Source of the DNA: Verrucomicrobiota bacterium
GTDB lineage: Bacteria; Verrucomicrobiota; Verrucomicrobiia; Opitutales; Opitutaceae
Direction: 5' to 3'
Length of the DNA stretch: 64,000 nt
Assembly: GCA_023399155.1 (NCBI GenBank)
Contig: JAEWQP010000030.1
Coordinates: forward strand, 1 to 64,000
Shown here piece by piece: positions 1-8,730 of this stretch; the first letter of the stretch is position 1, and every line of letters starts with the position of its first letter. Made by a program: the position numbers and the translations under genes. Below the pieces are notes generated by a model, which was not told the origin of the DNA, searched no databases, and was given only the letters and a program-made list of their open reading frames with translations.

Positions 1-341
1 GCCGCTTCCTGCGGTAAGCCTAAAGGCACGTGTCCTCGGAAGCGGCCAATCGGCTCGCCCTCAGTCACTCTCAAAACATAACTAACTCTCACGGTTCCCC
101 TGTCCAGAGGACGGGGTCCACCTCACGCGGCTGCCGCGACGTACCAGGCGATAACGTGTGCTCATGGTGTTCATTGCGCACTACGAGGATATCCGAAATC
201 GAATCCGGACCGGTGACGGGCACTGAGCGAGTTCACGCCGGCTGCGTGAAGCAGTGGCGGAATCACAAAATTGGTGTCCGTTTTGGTGTCCGTTGTGGAC
301 CCACGCGAACCAAAGCCTATGCTGCTTAAGCAGATAGATAT
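1..341. other. Left edge, no gene recognised; possible tRNA-linked junction
   Basis: I see no convincing coding region here. Bases 1-9 and 38-46 are a perfect 9-nt inverted repeat, so a structured RNA or terminator from outside the window may end here. Bases 271-280 and 283-292 are an exact 10-nt direct repeat (ttggtgtccg). A perfect 12-nt palindrome (ctgcttaagcag, 322-333) lies just past the 3' end of the tRNA gene. The 3' side of a tRNA gene is a common integration site, but no integrase is visible in the window. Confidence 0.3.
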
Positions 342-416
342 TGGAGGCGCGGGCCGGAATCGAACCGGCGCATAGAGCTTTTGCAGAGCTCGGCCTTACC
401 ACTTGGCTACCGCGCC
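342..416 (-). tRNA. tRNA-Cys (anticodon GCA)
   Basis: Read on the minus strand, 75 nt fold into a full cloverleaf. The acceptor arm is GGCGCGG paired with CCGCGCC, the D stem is GCC/GGC, and the anticodon stem is GAGCT/AGCTC around the loop CTGCAAA, which gives anticodon GCA. The T arm is GCCGG-TTCGAAT-CCGGC, followed by discriminator U and an encoded CCA end. The gene is transcribed away from parA, and its 3' end faces the left edge of the window. Confidence 0.96.
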
Positions 417-546
417 CAAGCCGGGGGGCGCCAGGCCCGCCCGCGATGGAGCGGTCACGATCGCAAAGGTCCGGCGGCTTTCAAGCGGAATGTTTTGCGG
501 CTTTCGGGATGGACCCCGGACGGGAGGGCACTGTTTAACAACCCCC

Positions 547-1401
547 ATGCCGGCCACTGTCTTCACCATCGCCAACCAGAAGGGCGGCGTGGGCAAAACC
601 ACCACCGCGATCAATCTCGCTGCCGCCCTCGCCGACAAGAAGGTCCCCACCCTCGTGGTCGATCTCGACCCCCAGGGCAACGCGACCAGCGGGCTCGGCG
701 TGGAACGACAGGATGGCCACAGTATCTACGCCGCCCTCAGCGGCGAAGGCTCCGCAGCCGATATGATCGTGCCGACGCGGATCAAGCACCTGTCGATTCT
801 GCCCGCCGAGGTGGACCTCGCCGCCGCCGAGATCGAACTCGCGCAGAAGCCCGACTATCTCCTCCAGTTGCGCCGCGCGCTCCAGCCCATCGTCGAAGGC
901 GATGCCTACCGCGCCATCATCATCGACTGCCCGCCCGCACTCGGCCTGCTTTCGATGAACAGCCTGGCCGCCGCCGATTACCTGCTGATCGCCCTCCAGT
1001 GCGAATATCTCGCGCTCGAGGGTCTCGGCCAGATCCTCAAGGTCGTGGAGCGCCTGCACCAGGCCGGCGTCAATGACCACCTCGAGGTCGGCGGCGTGAT
1101 CATGACCATGTATGATGTGCGCACGAATCTCTCGCGCCAGGTGGTCGAGGAGGTAAAAACGCACCTGCCCGACAAGATCTTCGCGACGGTGATCCCGCGC
1201 ACCATCCGCCTGAGCGAGGCCCCAAGCTTCGGCAAAACGATCTTCGAGTATGATGCGTCGAGCCCGGGATCGTCGGCCTACCGGCAGCTGTCGAAGGAAG
1301 TCATCGCGCGATTCGGATTGACCGGCACCAAGGAAACGCCGGCCGCGAAAGTTCCGCCTCCCGACGCCGTGCAGGCGGGTGAGGCGGCGGGCCACGTCTA
1401 G
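547..1401 (+). CDS. parA: ParA/Soj-family chromosome-partitioning ATPase
   Basis: A 284-residue deviant-Walker ATPase of the ParA/Soj/MinD class, which would bind DNA as an ATP dimer and move a ParB-bound origin region. The deviant Walker A motif KGGVGKTTTAINLAAAL lies at about residues 11-27, with the signature lysine (KGGVGKT). DLDPQGNATSGLG follows at about 40-52 and IIDCPPALGLLS at about 120-131. The ATG at 547 was chosen because MPATVFTIANQKGG matches the family N-terminus; the frame is open further upstream but that part resembles nothing. There is no purine-rich ribosome binding site. ParB, normally the next gene, is absent; an ABC-2 permease begins 60 nt later. Confidence 0.93.
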   Translation: MPATVFTIANQKGGVGKTTTAINLAAALADKKVPTLVVDLDPQGNATSGLGVERQDGHSIYAALSGEGSAADMIVPTRIKHLSILPAEVDLAAAEIELAQKPDYLLQLRRALQPIVEGDAYRAIIIDCPPALGLLSMNSLAAADYLLIALQCEYLALEGLGQILKVVERLHQAGVNDHLEVGGVIMTMYDVRTNLSRQVVEEVKTHLPDKIFATVIPRTIRLSEAPSFGKTIFEYDASSPGSSAYRQLSKEVIARFGLTGTKETPAAKVPPPDAVQAGEAAGHV

Positions 1402-1423
1402 GTCGACCGCGCCCATGCCTCCA

Positions 1424-1453
1424 GGCGGCCCGGCTGGAGGCCTCGCCCTCCCT
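1424..1453. repeat. Dispersed 30-nt repeat, copy 1
   Basis: These 30 nt between parA and the first permease match 25516-25545 at 25 of 30 positions in the same orientation. The core ggcctcgccct is shared. Both copies are intergenic, which points to a dispersed non-coding repeat family. No function is apparent. Confidence 0.5.
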
Positions 1454-1461
1454 TTGCACCC

Positions 1462-2274
1462 GTGACAGCCCTCTTCGACAAGTATCGGCATGTGTTTGCG
1501 ATGGGCCTGCAGAGCGGGCTCGTCTACCGCTGGAACTTCCTCATTCGCGTGCTGTTCTCGCTCCTGCACCTGGCGGCCTTGTTCGCGCTCTGGGGCGCAG
1601 CGTATTCAGGTCAGCATGACATCGGCGGATTCACGTTCCGTGAGACGATGAGCTATTTTCTGTGCCTGGTCATCGCCAACTACCTGATCAGCGCCTTCAA
1701 CGAGGACTACCAGATCGGGGAGGAGATCCGCAGCGGCACGATCAACCAGTTCATCACGAAACCGATCGACTACTATGGCTACCGGCTGACGATCTTCTTC
1801 GCCAACAGGCTGGTCACGGGCGTGGTCGTGGTCGTGCCGATCGTGGCGTGCCTCCCGCTGCTGGCCGATTATCTCCCGCGCGATATCGAGACCTGGCGCT
1901 GGGCGGCTGTAGCGCCCTCGATCGTGCTCTCGGCGATGATCCAGTTCAGCATCGCCTATTGCTTCGGGTTGCTCGCGTTCTGGTTTCTCGAGATCCAGGG
2001 AATCGTCATCCTCTCCTTCGCGATCGAGACCCTGCTGAGCGGTCAGGTTTTCCCGCTCGACCTTCTGCCCAAGACGCTGTTCTCGATCAGCCAGTGGCTC
2101 CCGTTCTACTATCAGGCGTATTTCCCCGTGGCGATCGTGACCGGACGGGTGCCCGACCTGGCGGCGGCGCAACACGGCATCCTGATCCAGCTCGGCTGGG
2201 TCGTTCTCTTCGTCCTTGGCGGCCGGATACTGTGGCACCGCGGCCTGCGGCGGCACACGGCAGTGGGAGGCTGA
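1462..2274 (+). CDS. ABC-2 family permease (COG4587-like)
   Basis: A 270-residue integral membrane protein with about six hydrophobic segments. It begins MTALFDKYRHVFAMGLQSGLVYRWNF, as in the ABC-2 permease class (PF06182-like) that usually works as a heterodimer with a second permease and a separate ATPase to export an unknown substrate. SGTINQFITKPIDYYGYRL at about residues 91-109 is the characteristic coupling-region segment. The start is a GTG. The partner permease follows at 2414, but no ATPase gene is adjacent on either side. The stop codon is followed at once by a heptamer array. Confidence 0.82.
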   Translation: MTALFDKYRHVFAMGLQSGLVYRWNFLIRVLFSLLHLAALFALWGAAYSGQHDIGGFTFRETMSYFLCLVIANYLISAFNEDYQIGEEIRSGTINQFITKPIDYYGYRLTIFFANRLVTGVVVVVPIVACLPLLADYLPRDIETWRWAAVAPSIVLSAMIQFSIAYCFGLLAFWFLEIQGIVILSFAIETLLSGQVFPLDLLPKTLFSISQWLPFYYQAYFPVAIVTGRVPDLAAAQHGILIQLGWVVLFVLGGRILWHRGLRRHTAVGG

Positions 2275-2411
2275 GGCGAATGTCGAAGGAAGCATGCGGA
2301 ATGCAGAAGGGGGAACGCGTGCGGCTGGTCGCGCGCGCAGGTTCCCTCCACGTCAGTGCCGCAGGCCGTTTCTGTCATTCGCGATTCATCATTCGCCATT
2401 CGTCATTCGCC
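2275..2411. repeat. Inverted heptamer arrays between two permease genes
   Basis: Immediately after the first permease stop codon six 7-nt units run from 2275 to 2316 (ggcgaat, gtcgaag, gaagcat, gcggaat, gcagaag, ggggaac). After a GC-rich core of about 60 nt, five units follow at 2376-2410 (cattcgc, gattcat, cattcgc, cattcgt, cattcgc). The right units are the reverse complement type of the left ones, so the two arrays form inverted arms. The right arm ends 3 nt before the next ATG, and no Shine-Dalgarno sequence is present. The CATTCGC unit recurs at 24256-24290. Confidence 0.8.
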
Positions 2412-2413
2412 CG

Positions 2414-3208
2414 ATGACTCCCCTCGCCTACCTCCGCATCTGGCTGGCCTCGATCCGCTATTCGGTCGTGCGGACGATGATGTTCCGGTTCGACTTCCTC
2501 CTCTGGGTGATCGTGGACATGGCGTGGATGTCGGTGAACCTGCTTCTCCTCGAGATCCTGTTCCAGCACACCGACGCGATCGCAGGCTGGTCGAAGCCCG
2601 AGATGCAGCTGCTCGTGGGAACGGCGATGCTGATCACGCGGCTGTTCCTGGCGCTCTTCTTCACGAACCTCTTCAGCGTGGATCGCGCGGTGCGCGAGGG
2701 GACGTTTGACTTCTACCTGGCGCAACCGGGCAACCCGCTGTTCATGATCTCGACGCGCAAGATCGACCTCGACGGGGCGTGCAACACCGCGCTGGCGGCG
2801 GGCATCGTCGTTTATGCCTTGCGGCAGATGGATATCGCCCCGGGCGCGGGCACCACAGCCCTCTACGTATTCATGATCCTGCTCGGGCTCGTGATCCACT
2901 ACTCGACCGTGGTGATGCTCGTCTCGCTTTCGTTCTGGATCATGCGCCTGCAGGGCGTGGAGCAGGGCTATTTCGGACTCTTCGACCTCTCCCGGCTTCC
3001 ACGCGGCGCGCTGCGCGGCTTGATGGAACTCGCCTTTGTCTATATCTTCCCGGCGGTCCTTGTATCCAATATTCCTGCAGACACCCTTCGCCACGGTCCC
3101 AGCCTGACAAACACCTTGTGGCTGGCCGGCGTGGCGGTCGTCTGGTTTTCAGGTGCAGTGTTCCTGTTCAACCGCGGGCTCCGGCGCTACGCGAGCGCGA
3201 GTTCGTGA
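2414..3208 (+). CDS. ABC-2 family permease (COG3694-like)
   Basis: A 264-residue membrane protein with about six hydrophobic segments. It is the expected partner of the preceding permease: VREGTFDFYLAQPGNPLF at about residues 94-111 corresponds to the same coupling segment. The ATG at 2414 was chosen because MTPLAYLRIWLASIRYSVV fits the family start; the frame is open upstream but that stretch is the heptamer array. The substrate is unknown. The missing ATPase may be encoded elsewhere in the genome. Confidence 0.8.
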   Translation: MTPLAYLRIWLASIRYSVVRTMMFRFDFLLWVIVDMAWMSVNLLLLEILFQHTDAIAGWSKPEMQLLVGTAMLITRLFLALFFTNLFSVDRAVREGTFDFYLAQPGNPLFMISTRKIDLDGACNTALAAGIVVYALRQMDIAPGAGTTALYVFMILLGLVIHYSTVVMLVSLSFWIMRLQGVEQGYFGLFDLSRLPRGALRGLMELAFVYIFPAVLVSNIPADTLRHGPSLTNTLWLAGVAVVWFSGAVFLFNRGLRRYASASS

Positions 3209-3304
3209 ACCGCCCATGACGCGATCCGCATTCAACTTTCGATCCGACGAACCCGACCCCGATGGCGATCGTCGGCACCGCCGCAGGCGGCGAGGTCTGC
3301 ATCC

Positions 3305-4024
3305 ATGTTGAACGAGCCGATGAATCCGGCCCTCGAGGCCTTTCAGGAACGCCTGGGCCACCGCTTCGAAAGCAGCCGCCTTCTCGAGCGCAGCCTCACA
3401 CATGCTTCCGCGCAGCAGGACGATCCCGAAGCGGAGAACAACCAGCGCCTCGAGTTCCTCGGCGATGCCGTGTTGCAGCTCGTCGTGTCGGAGGAACTGC
3501 ACAGTCTCTATCCCGAAGAGCGCGAAGGCGAACTCACACGGCTGCGCGCGATCCTCACCCGCGGCAGCTTTCTCGCCGACCTTGCGCGGCGCCTGGGTGT
3601 GCACGAGGTCCTGCGCGTGAGCGCGGCCGAACGCGCGACGGGCGGACACCAACGCGACGCCGCGCTCGAGGACGCGATGGAGGCGCTGGCGGCCGCGGTG
3701 TATCTGGACGGCGGCTGGGAAACGGCGCGGCGGGTCATGCTCGCCTGGCTGGGCGACATCGCCGCGCATCTCGACGCGTCGCACGACGACGTCAATCCCA
3801 AGGGCCGCCTCCAGGAGCTCGTCCAGCCGCGCCACGGCAACTCCGCGCTGGCCTACCGGTTGCTTGGCACCGAAGGGCCTCCGCACCGTCGCCGCTTCGA
3901 GGTCGCGGTGACGCTCTTTGACCGCGAACTCGCGCGCGGTGAAGGTGCGTCGAAGAAGGAGGCCGAGGAGGAAGCTGCGCGCAACGCCTTGCGGGCCCGG
4001 AATGCGGGCCGCCTTGAACTGTGA
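3305..4024 (+). CDS. rnc: Ribonuclease III
   Basis: A 239-residue RNase III, a normal length, which cleaves double-stranded RNA in rRNA and mRNA processing. The signature NNQRLEFLGDAVL lies at residues 45-57 and supplies catalytic Glu50 and Asp54. The second acidic pair is Asp123 and Glu126 in LEDAMEAL. A double-stranded-RNA-binding domain follows from about residue 160 (NPKGRLQELVQ) to the end (SKKEAEEEAARNAL). Its TGA overlaps the mfd start in the arrangement TGATG, so the two genes are probably translationally coupled. Confidence 0.97.
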   Translation: MLNEPMNPALEAFQERLGHRFESSRLLERSLTHASAQQDDPEAENNQRLEFLGDAVLQLVVSEELHSLYPEEREGELTRLRAILTRGSFLADLARRLGVHEVLRVSAAERATGGHQRDAALEDAMEALAAAVYLDGGWETARRVMLAWLGDIAAHLDASHDDVNPKGRLQELVQPRHGNSALAYRLLGTEGPPHRRRFEVAVTLFDRELARGEGASKKEAEEEAARNALRARNAGRLEL

Positions 4025-7000
4025 TGGGTATCCTCCAGGGATCCGCGCACGGGCAGGCGCCGGAGCGTATTGTCGGCGTTGCGCCGAGTTGCGCGGGACT
4101 GATTCTCGAAGAGTGCCTGGCCCAGGCGCGCGCGGCCGTCAGCGTCGTGCTCGCCGCCGAGACGCGCGTCGCGGAGCAGTTGACCGAGGACATCGCCCTG
4201 TTCTCCGCAGCGCGCCGGGCCAAGGGCACCGGCTGTCGCGTGCTCTTTTTCCCGGAACTGCGCGATGATGAACTGGGCGGTTCAGACAACTTCGACGCGG
4301 CATGTGACCGGCTGGCCGTGCTGGAAGCGCTGGCCTCGCGCGAACCTCCCGCGGGACGCGGCGGCAGGACCTCGGACGCGGCTCGCTTCGTGATCGTCGC
4401 GACACCCGTGGCGGTGCTGCAGGGTGTGCCGACGCTCCAGGCCATGCGGCGCGATTCCCTTCAGCTGGAACGGGGTCAGCGCATCGCCCACGACGCGGTG
4501 GTGCAGCGCCTGAAAACTCTCGACTACGACGGCGAGGCGCTGTGCGAGGCGCCGGGCCAGTACGCGGTGCGCGGCGGCATCATCGACATCTACCCGGTCA
4601 CCGCCGATCGCCCCTACCGGCTGGATTTCTTCGGCGACGAGATCGAGGACATTCGTGCCTTCGATCCGGTCACCCAGCGTTCGGCCGAGCCGGTCCCGGC
4701 CGTCACCATCGCACCTCCCCCGTCGGATGCGCAGCGCCAAGCCAGCACGGGCATGCTCGCCGATCACCTTGGTCCGGCAGTGCACTGGCTGGCGCTCGAG
4801 CCGGAGGAGATCGCGGCCGCCGTGTCTTCGTTCTCCGGAGACGCAGCCGCCGCGTCGGAAGAAAAAGGTGAATCCGCCGCCTGGGTACGCATGCTCGCCG
4901 CGCGGCGTTCGGCGGGCGACAGGTGGACCGAATTGTCCGACATCGACCTGGGCGGCGACGAGGGTGCGGCCGAAGCAAAGGCCTACGACGCCGAACCGCT
5001 TTCCACCTTCCGCCTGCTGAGCGACGATTCCCGCCTGGCGGACGAGCGCCTCATCGAGGAACAGACGCAGCGCAGGCGCTTCTTCCAGCATCTGGCGGCG
5101 TGGCATCGCGCGGGTGAACTGATCACGATCGTCCTTCCGCGCGCCGGTGAGGAAGAGCGCGTGCGCGAACTACTGCGCGAGGAACCCGAGCTCGCTGAGG
5201 TGAAGCCCGAGTTTCTCACCGGCACGATCAACGAGGGCTTTCGCATCGCGTTCCGCGAGGGCCACGAACAAGTCAGCTGGCCGCGGCTGCGCGGCCGGAC
5301 GGGGCTCGTTGTCGTCTCAGAGACGGAGATCTTCGGCTGCCGGCGCCGCAGGCGTCCGCGCGGACGGGCCAAGGCGCTGGTCACGCAGTCGCAGGTGGAC
5401 CAGCTCCTCGACTTCTCGGAGCTGATCGAGGGTGAGTTCGTCGTCCACCTCCAGCATGGCGTCGCGATCTACCGGGGCGTGACGCAGCTGGAAGTGCAAG
5501 GCGAGCGCCGCGAGGTGCTCACCCTTGAATTCGACGACGGCGTGTTGCTGCACGTTCCGTTGCAGGAGTCGCACCTCGTGAGCCGTTACGTCGGCCTGAC
5601 CAAGATCAAGCCGCAGCTCGGTCGCATCGGTTCGGGCCGCTGGGAAAAGGTGCGCGCGGCCGCGGAGCGCGCGACGCTCGACTACGCGGCGAGGCTGCTC
5701 GAGGTGCAGGCGCGCCGCGAGCACAACCCGGGATTCGCGTTTCCGCCGGACACCGACTGGCAGCGCGAGTTCGAGGCGACCTTTCCGTATCGGGAAACTC
5801 CTGACCAGCTCAAGGCGATCGTCGACACCAAGGCCGACATGGAAAAGTCCGAGCCGATGGACCGCCTCGTGTGCGGCGACGTGGGCTTCGGCAAGACCGA
5901 GGTCGCGCTGCGCGCGGCCTTCAAGGCGGTGATGGGCGGGCGGCAGGTCGCGGTGCTTGTGCCGACGACCGTGCTCGCCCAGCAGCACTTCAACACCTTT
6001 CGCGAGCGCATGGCCGGCTTTCCGGTCGTGGTCGAGATGGTCAGCCGTTTCCGCACCAGGCGCGAGCAGACACGGATCCTGCAGGCGCTGGCGGAGGGCC
6101 GGGTGGACATCCTGATCGGCACGCACCGGTTGATCCAGGCCGACGTCAAGTTCCGCGACCTCGGCATGGTCGTGATCGACGAGGAGCAGCGCTTCGGCGT
6201 GAAGCACAAGGAGGTCTTCAAGGACTGGCGCACGAACGTCGACCTGCTGAGCATGAGCGCCACGCCGATCCCGCGCACGCTCTACATGGCGCTCACGGGC
6301 GCGCGCAACTTGAGCGTGATCGAGACCCCGCCGGCCGAGCGGCGCCCGATCCAGACCGTCGTCAAGGCCTACGACGAGAAGCTCGTGGTCGAGGTCATCC
6401 GGCGCGAACTGCGGCGCGGCGGCCAGGTGTTCTACCTGCACAACCGCGTGCAGACGATCGACGCCGTCGCGCTGCGGCTGCGCGAACTCATGCCCGACGT
6501 GACCTTCGGCGTCGGTCATGGGCAGATGGACAGCAAGGACCTCGAGAGGATCATGCTGGAGTTCATCGACGGTCGGTTCCAGGTGCTCGTCTGCACCACG
6601 ATCATCGAGTCGGGCATCGACATCCCGAACTGCAACACGATGATCATCGAGGGCGCCGACCGCTTCGGGTTGTCGCAGTTGTATCAGCTTCGTGGACGCG
6701 TGGGGCGCTTCCGGCACCAGGCCTACGCCTACCTGCTGCTGCACCGCCACTCGCGCCTGCTCGACGTCGCGCGCAAGCGCCTCCACGCCATCCGCCAGCA
6801 CAACCAGCTGGGCGCCGGATTCCGGATCGCCATGCGCGACCTCGAGCTGCGCGGCGCGGGCAACCTTTTGGGCGCGGAACAGAGCGGCCATATCGTGGGC
6901 GTGGGTTTCGAGCTCTATTGCCAGCTCCTGCGCCAGAGCATCGCGCGCCTCAAGGGCGAGCCGACCGCGTCGGTGATCCGTGCAAATGTGAAACTCGACT

Positions 7001-7488
7001 TCCTGCTCATGGGCGAGGCTCGCGAGGGCGGCGTCACCATCGTCGCGGGATCGAAACACCAGGATGGATACACCGCATTGCGCGACGAGGAGGCGGCAGG
7101 CGGCGACTGCCCGCCGATGGAGGCGCGCATCCCGCCCGACTACGTGCCCGAGCTGCGCCTGCGCGTGGACCTTTATCGGCGCCTGGCCATGGCCGAGAAC
7201 CTCGGCGTCGTGCGCCAGCTGGCCAGCGACCTCGCGGACCGTTTCGGCCCGCTGCCGGAGATCACCCAGGCGCTCCTGCTGGCGACCGAGATACGCTGCC
7301 TCGCGGAACAGAAGCAGCTCGTTTCGGTCGAGACAGAAGGCAGCCGCCTGAAACTCCGCCGTGCCCCCGGACGAGGCGTTTCCCGGCAGGACGACTTCGT
7401 CATGCTCGGTTCGCGGTTTCCCCGCTTGACCGGCCGTACCGCTCTCTTAAGGTTGAGGGAAATTTCTGTTTTTCTTAACAATCTGTAG
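4024..7488 (+). CDS. mfd: Transcription-repair coupling factor
   Basis: A 1154-residue Mfd, which removes RNA polymerase stalled at DNA damage and recruits UvrA. It shows, in order, a UvrB-like N-terminal module (YAVRGGIIDIYP near residue 185), the RNA-polymerase-interacting region (GEFVVHLQHGVAIYRG near residue 470), the helicase P-loop GDVGFGKTE near 618-626, the DEEQRFG box near 719, and motif VI with QLRGRVGR near 888. A C-terminal TRCF domain ends the protein. The ATG at 4024 is preferred; a GTG directly before it (4021) is an alternative. It starts inside the rnc stop codon. Confidence 0.97.
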   Translation: MGILQGSAHGQAPERIVGVAPSCAGLILEECLAQARAAVSVVLAAETRVAEQLTEDIALFSAARRAKGTGCRVLFFPELRDDELGGSDNFDAACDRLAVLEALASREPPAGRGGRTSDAARFVIVATPVAVLQGVPTLQAMRRDSLQLERGQRIAHDAVVQRLKTLDYDGEALCEAPGQYAVRGGIIDIYPVTADRPYRLDFFGDEIEDIRAFDPVTQRSAEPVPAVTIAPPPSDAQRQASTGMLADHLGPAVHWLALEPEEIAAAVSSFSGDAAAASEEKGESAAWVRMLAARRSAGDRWTELSDIDLGGDEGAAEAKAYDAEPLSTFRLLSDDSRLADERLIEEQTQRRRFFQHLAAWHRAGELITIVLPRAGEEERVRELLREEPELAEVKPEFLTGTINEGFRIAFREGHEQVSWPRLRGRTGLVVVSETEIFGCRRRRRPRGRAKALVTQSQVDQLLDFSELIEGEFVVHLQHGVAIYRGVTQLEVQGERREVLTLEFDDGVLLHVPLQESHLVSRYVGLTKIKPQLGRIGSGRWEKVRAAAERATLDYAARLLEVQARREHNPGFAFPPDTDWQREFEATFPYRETPDQLKAIVDTKADMEKSEPMDRLVCGDVGFGKTEVALRAAFKAVMGGRQVAVLVPTTVLAQQHFNTFRERMAGFPVVVEMVSRFRTRREQTRILQALAEGRVDILIGTHRLIQADVKFRDLGMVVIDEEQRFGVKHKEVFKDWRTNVDLLSMSATPIPRTLYMALTGARNLSVIETPPAERRPIQTVVKAYDEKLVVEVIRRELRRGGQVFYLHNRVQTIDAVALRLRELMPDVTFGVGHGQMDSKDLERIMLEFIDGRFQVLVCTTIIESGIDIPNCNTMIIEGADRFGLSQLYQLRGRVGRFRHQAYAYLLLHRHSRLLDVARKRLHAIRQHNQLGAGFRIAMRDLELRGAGNLLGAEQSGHIVGVGFELYCQLLRQSIARLKGEPTASVIRANVKLDFLLMGEAREGGVTIVAGSKHQDGYTALRDEEAAGGDCPPMEARIPPDYVPELRLRVDLYRRLAMAENLGVVRQLASDLADRFGPLPEITQALLLATEIRCLAEQKQLVSVETEGSRLKLRRAPGRGVSRQDDFVMLGSRFPRLTGRTALLRLREISVFLNNL

Positions 7489-7501
7489 CTCTGCTAGTTC
7501 C

Positions 7502-8560
7502 ATGCTTAGCCTCCCCACCCGCACCGCGCACCGCCTCGCGCTGCTTCTTACCTCCATCCTTATCGCGGGCCAGCTGGCATCGGCTCAAGCCGTCACCTCA
7601 TCCCAAACTTCGGGACCGGCGTCGGACAACCTTCCCGATCTCCCGGTCGGTGCACGCTTCGAGAACGGCATCGCGGCGATCGTCGAGGACCGGATCATCA
7701 CCGTGGGCGACATCCGCCGCACGATTGAGCCGCTCATTCAGCAGATCCGCGCGCAGAGCCGCACCCAGGCGGAGTTTCGCGGCAATCTCGAGAAGGTCGA
7801 GGACCAGGCGATCCAGGACGAAATAGACAAAGTCCTCATCGTCAAAGACTTCTACTCCGACGAAAAACGAAAGGGCGGCATTCCCCAGCACTACGTCGAC
7901 AACCAGCTCGAGGAGGAGTTGATCACGCAGTTCGACAACGACCGGTCCAAGTTTCTCGCCTACCTTCGGGCCATCGGCAAGACACACCGTGAATACCGGC
8001 AGATGATCGAGGAGGACATCATCGTCGGCTACATGCGCGGGCAGAAGCGCAAGACTGTGACGGTCGTGAGCCCGGCCAAGATCGAAAACTACTACACGCA
8101 GCACCGCGACGCGTTCTACCAGGACGATGGCGTGCACCTGCGCCTCATCCTGCTCAAGCAGATCGCAGATGAGGACCCCGCGTTGTTGAACCAGACCGCC
8201 GAGTCCATCATGCAGAAGCTGCGCGACGGCGCCGACTTCGCGGAGATCGCGCGTGAATACTCGCAGGACAGCCGCAAGAAGAGCGGCGGCGACTGGGGCT
8301 GGATCGCGCGCGGCGACCTGCGCGAGGAACTGGCCAACGCGGCCTTTTCGTTGGAGAAGGGGCAGTTCAGCGAGCCGGTGAAACTGGAGAGCGAGATTTT
8401 CATCCTCTTCGTCGAGGACAAGCGCCTCGCGGGCATCAAGCCCCTCGAAGACGTCCGCGACCAGATCGAGCGGATCCTGCTCAGCCAGATGGCGCGCGAG
8501 TCGACTGAGCGCTGGCTCGAACGGCTGCGCCGCACCGGCTACGTGCGGTATTTCAACTGA
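7502..8560 (+). CDS. SurA-like periplasmic peptidyl-prolyl isomerase
   Basis: A 352-residue secreted chaperone/isomerase. Residues 1-28 are a Sec signal peptide with a hydrophobic core (LALLLTSILIAGQLASA). Residues 50-200 form the SurA-N-like chaperone region, which begins with the typical IAAIVEDRIITVGD. A parvulin (rotamase) domain runs from about 205 to 315 (GADFAEIAREYSQDS, then GGDWGW). The family helps outer-membrane proteins fold in the periplasm. It lies 13 nt after mfd and may be cotranscribed with it. Its stop codon sits inside a perfect stem-loop. Confidence 0.9.
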   Translation: MLSLPTRTAHRLALLLTSILIAGQLASAQAVTSSQTSGPASDNLPDLPVGARFENGIAAIVEDRIITVGDIRRTIEPLIQQIRAQSRTQAEFRGNLEKVEDQAIQDEIDKVLIVKDFYSDEKRKGGIPQHYVDNQLEEELITQFDNDRSKFLAYLRAIGKTHREYRQMIEEDIIVGYMRGQKRKTVTVVSPAKIENYYTQHRDAFYQDDGVHLRLILLKQIADEDPALLNQTAESIMQKLRDGADFAEIAREYSQDSRKKSGGDWGWIARGDLREELANAAFSLEKGQFSEPVKLESEIFILFVEDKRLAGIKPLEDVRDQIERILLSQMARESTERWLERLRRTGYVRYFN

Positions 8561-8582
8561 TCGCGCGGAGCGCGATCAGTTG
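8554..8582 (+). terminator. Perfect 13-bp stem-loop spanning the stop codon
   Basis: Bases 8554-8566 pair perfectly with 8570-8582 around a 3-nt loop (gga). The TGA stop codon of the SurA-like gene lies inside the left arm. No T tract follows, so this may be a processing or attenuation signal, or an anchor for the heptamer array that starts at the next base, rather than a classical terminator. Confidence 0.55.
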
Positions 8583-8624
8583 GGCGAGAGGCGAGAGGCG
8601 AGAGGCTAGTGGCTAGTGGCGGGA
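8583..8624. repeat. Heptamer array (ggcgaga / ggctagt / ggcggga)
   Basis: Six consecutive 7-nt units: ggcgaga three times, ggctagt twice, ggcggga once. The array starts directly after the stem-loop at the end of the SurA-like gene. The exact unit copies make the 7-nt period unambiguous. No clear inverted partner arm was found before the ThuA-like gene. Confidence 0.8.
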
Positions 8625-8730
8625 GGATCCATCGCTCGAAGGGCGAATGCGCTGACTCTCGCGGGCGTTTAGGTACGCGAGCGCGCATGGGAGGCGGTGC
8701 GGCGCGACGGGTTGATCCCGACTCGCAGCC

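Noticed and set aside
1..330. Short open frames overlapping the tRNA and left edge
   Set aside because: They overlap the tRNA gene or each other and encode Arg/Ser-rich sequence without any domain.
5317..7059. 580-residue open frame on the minus strand
   Set aside because: Antisense to mfd, no recognisable domain.
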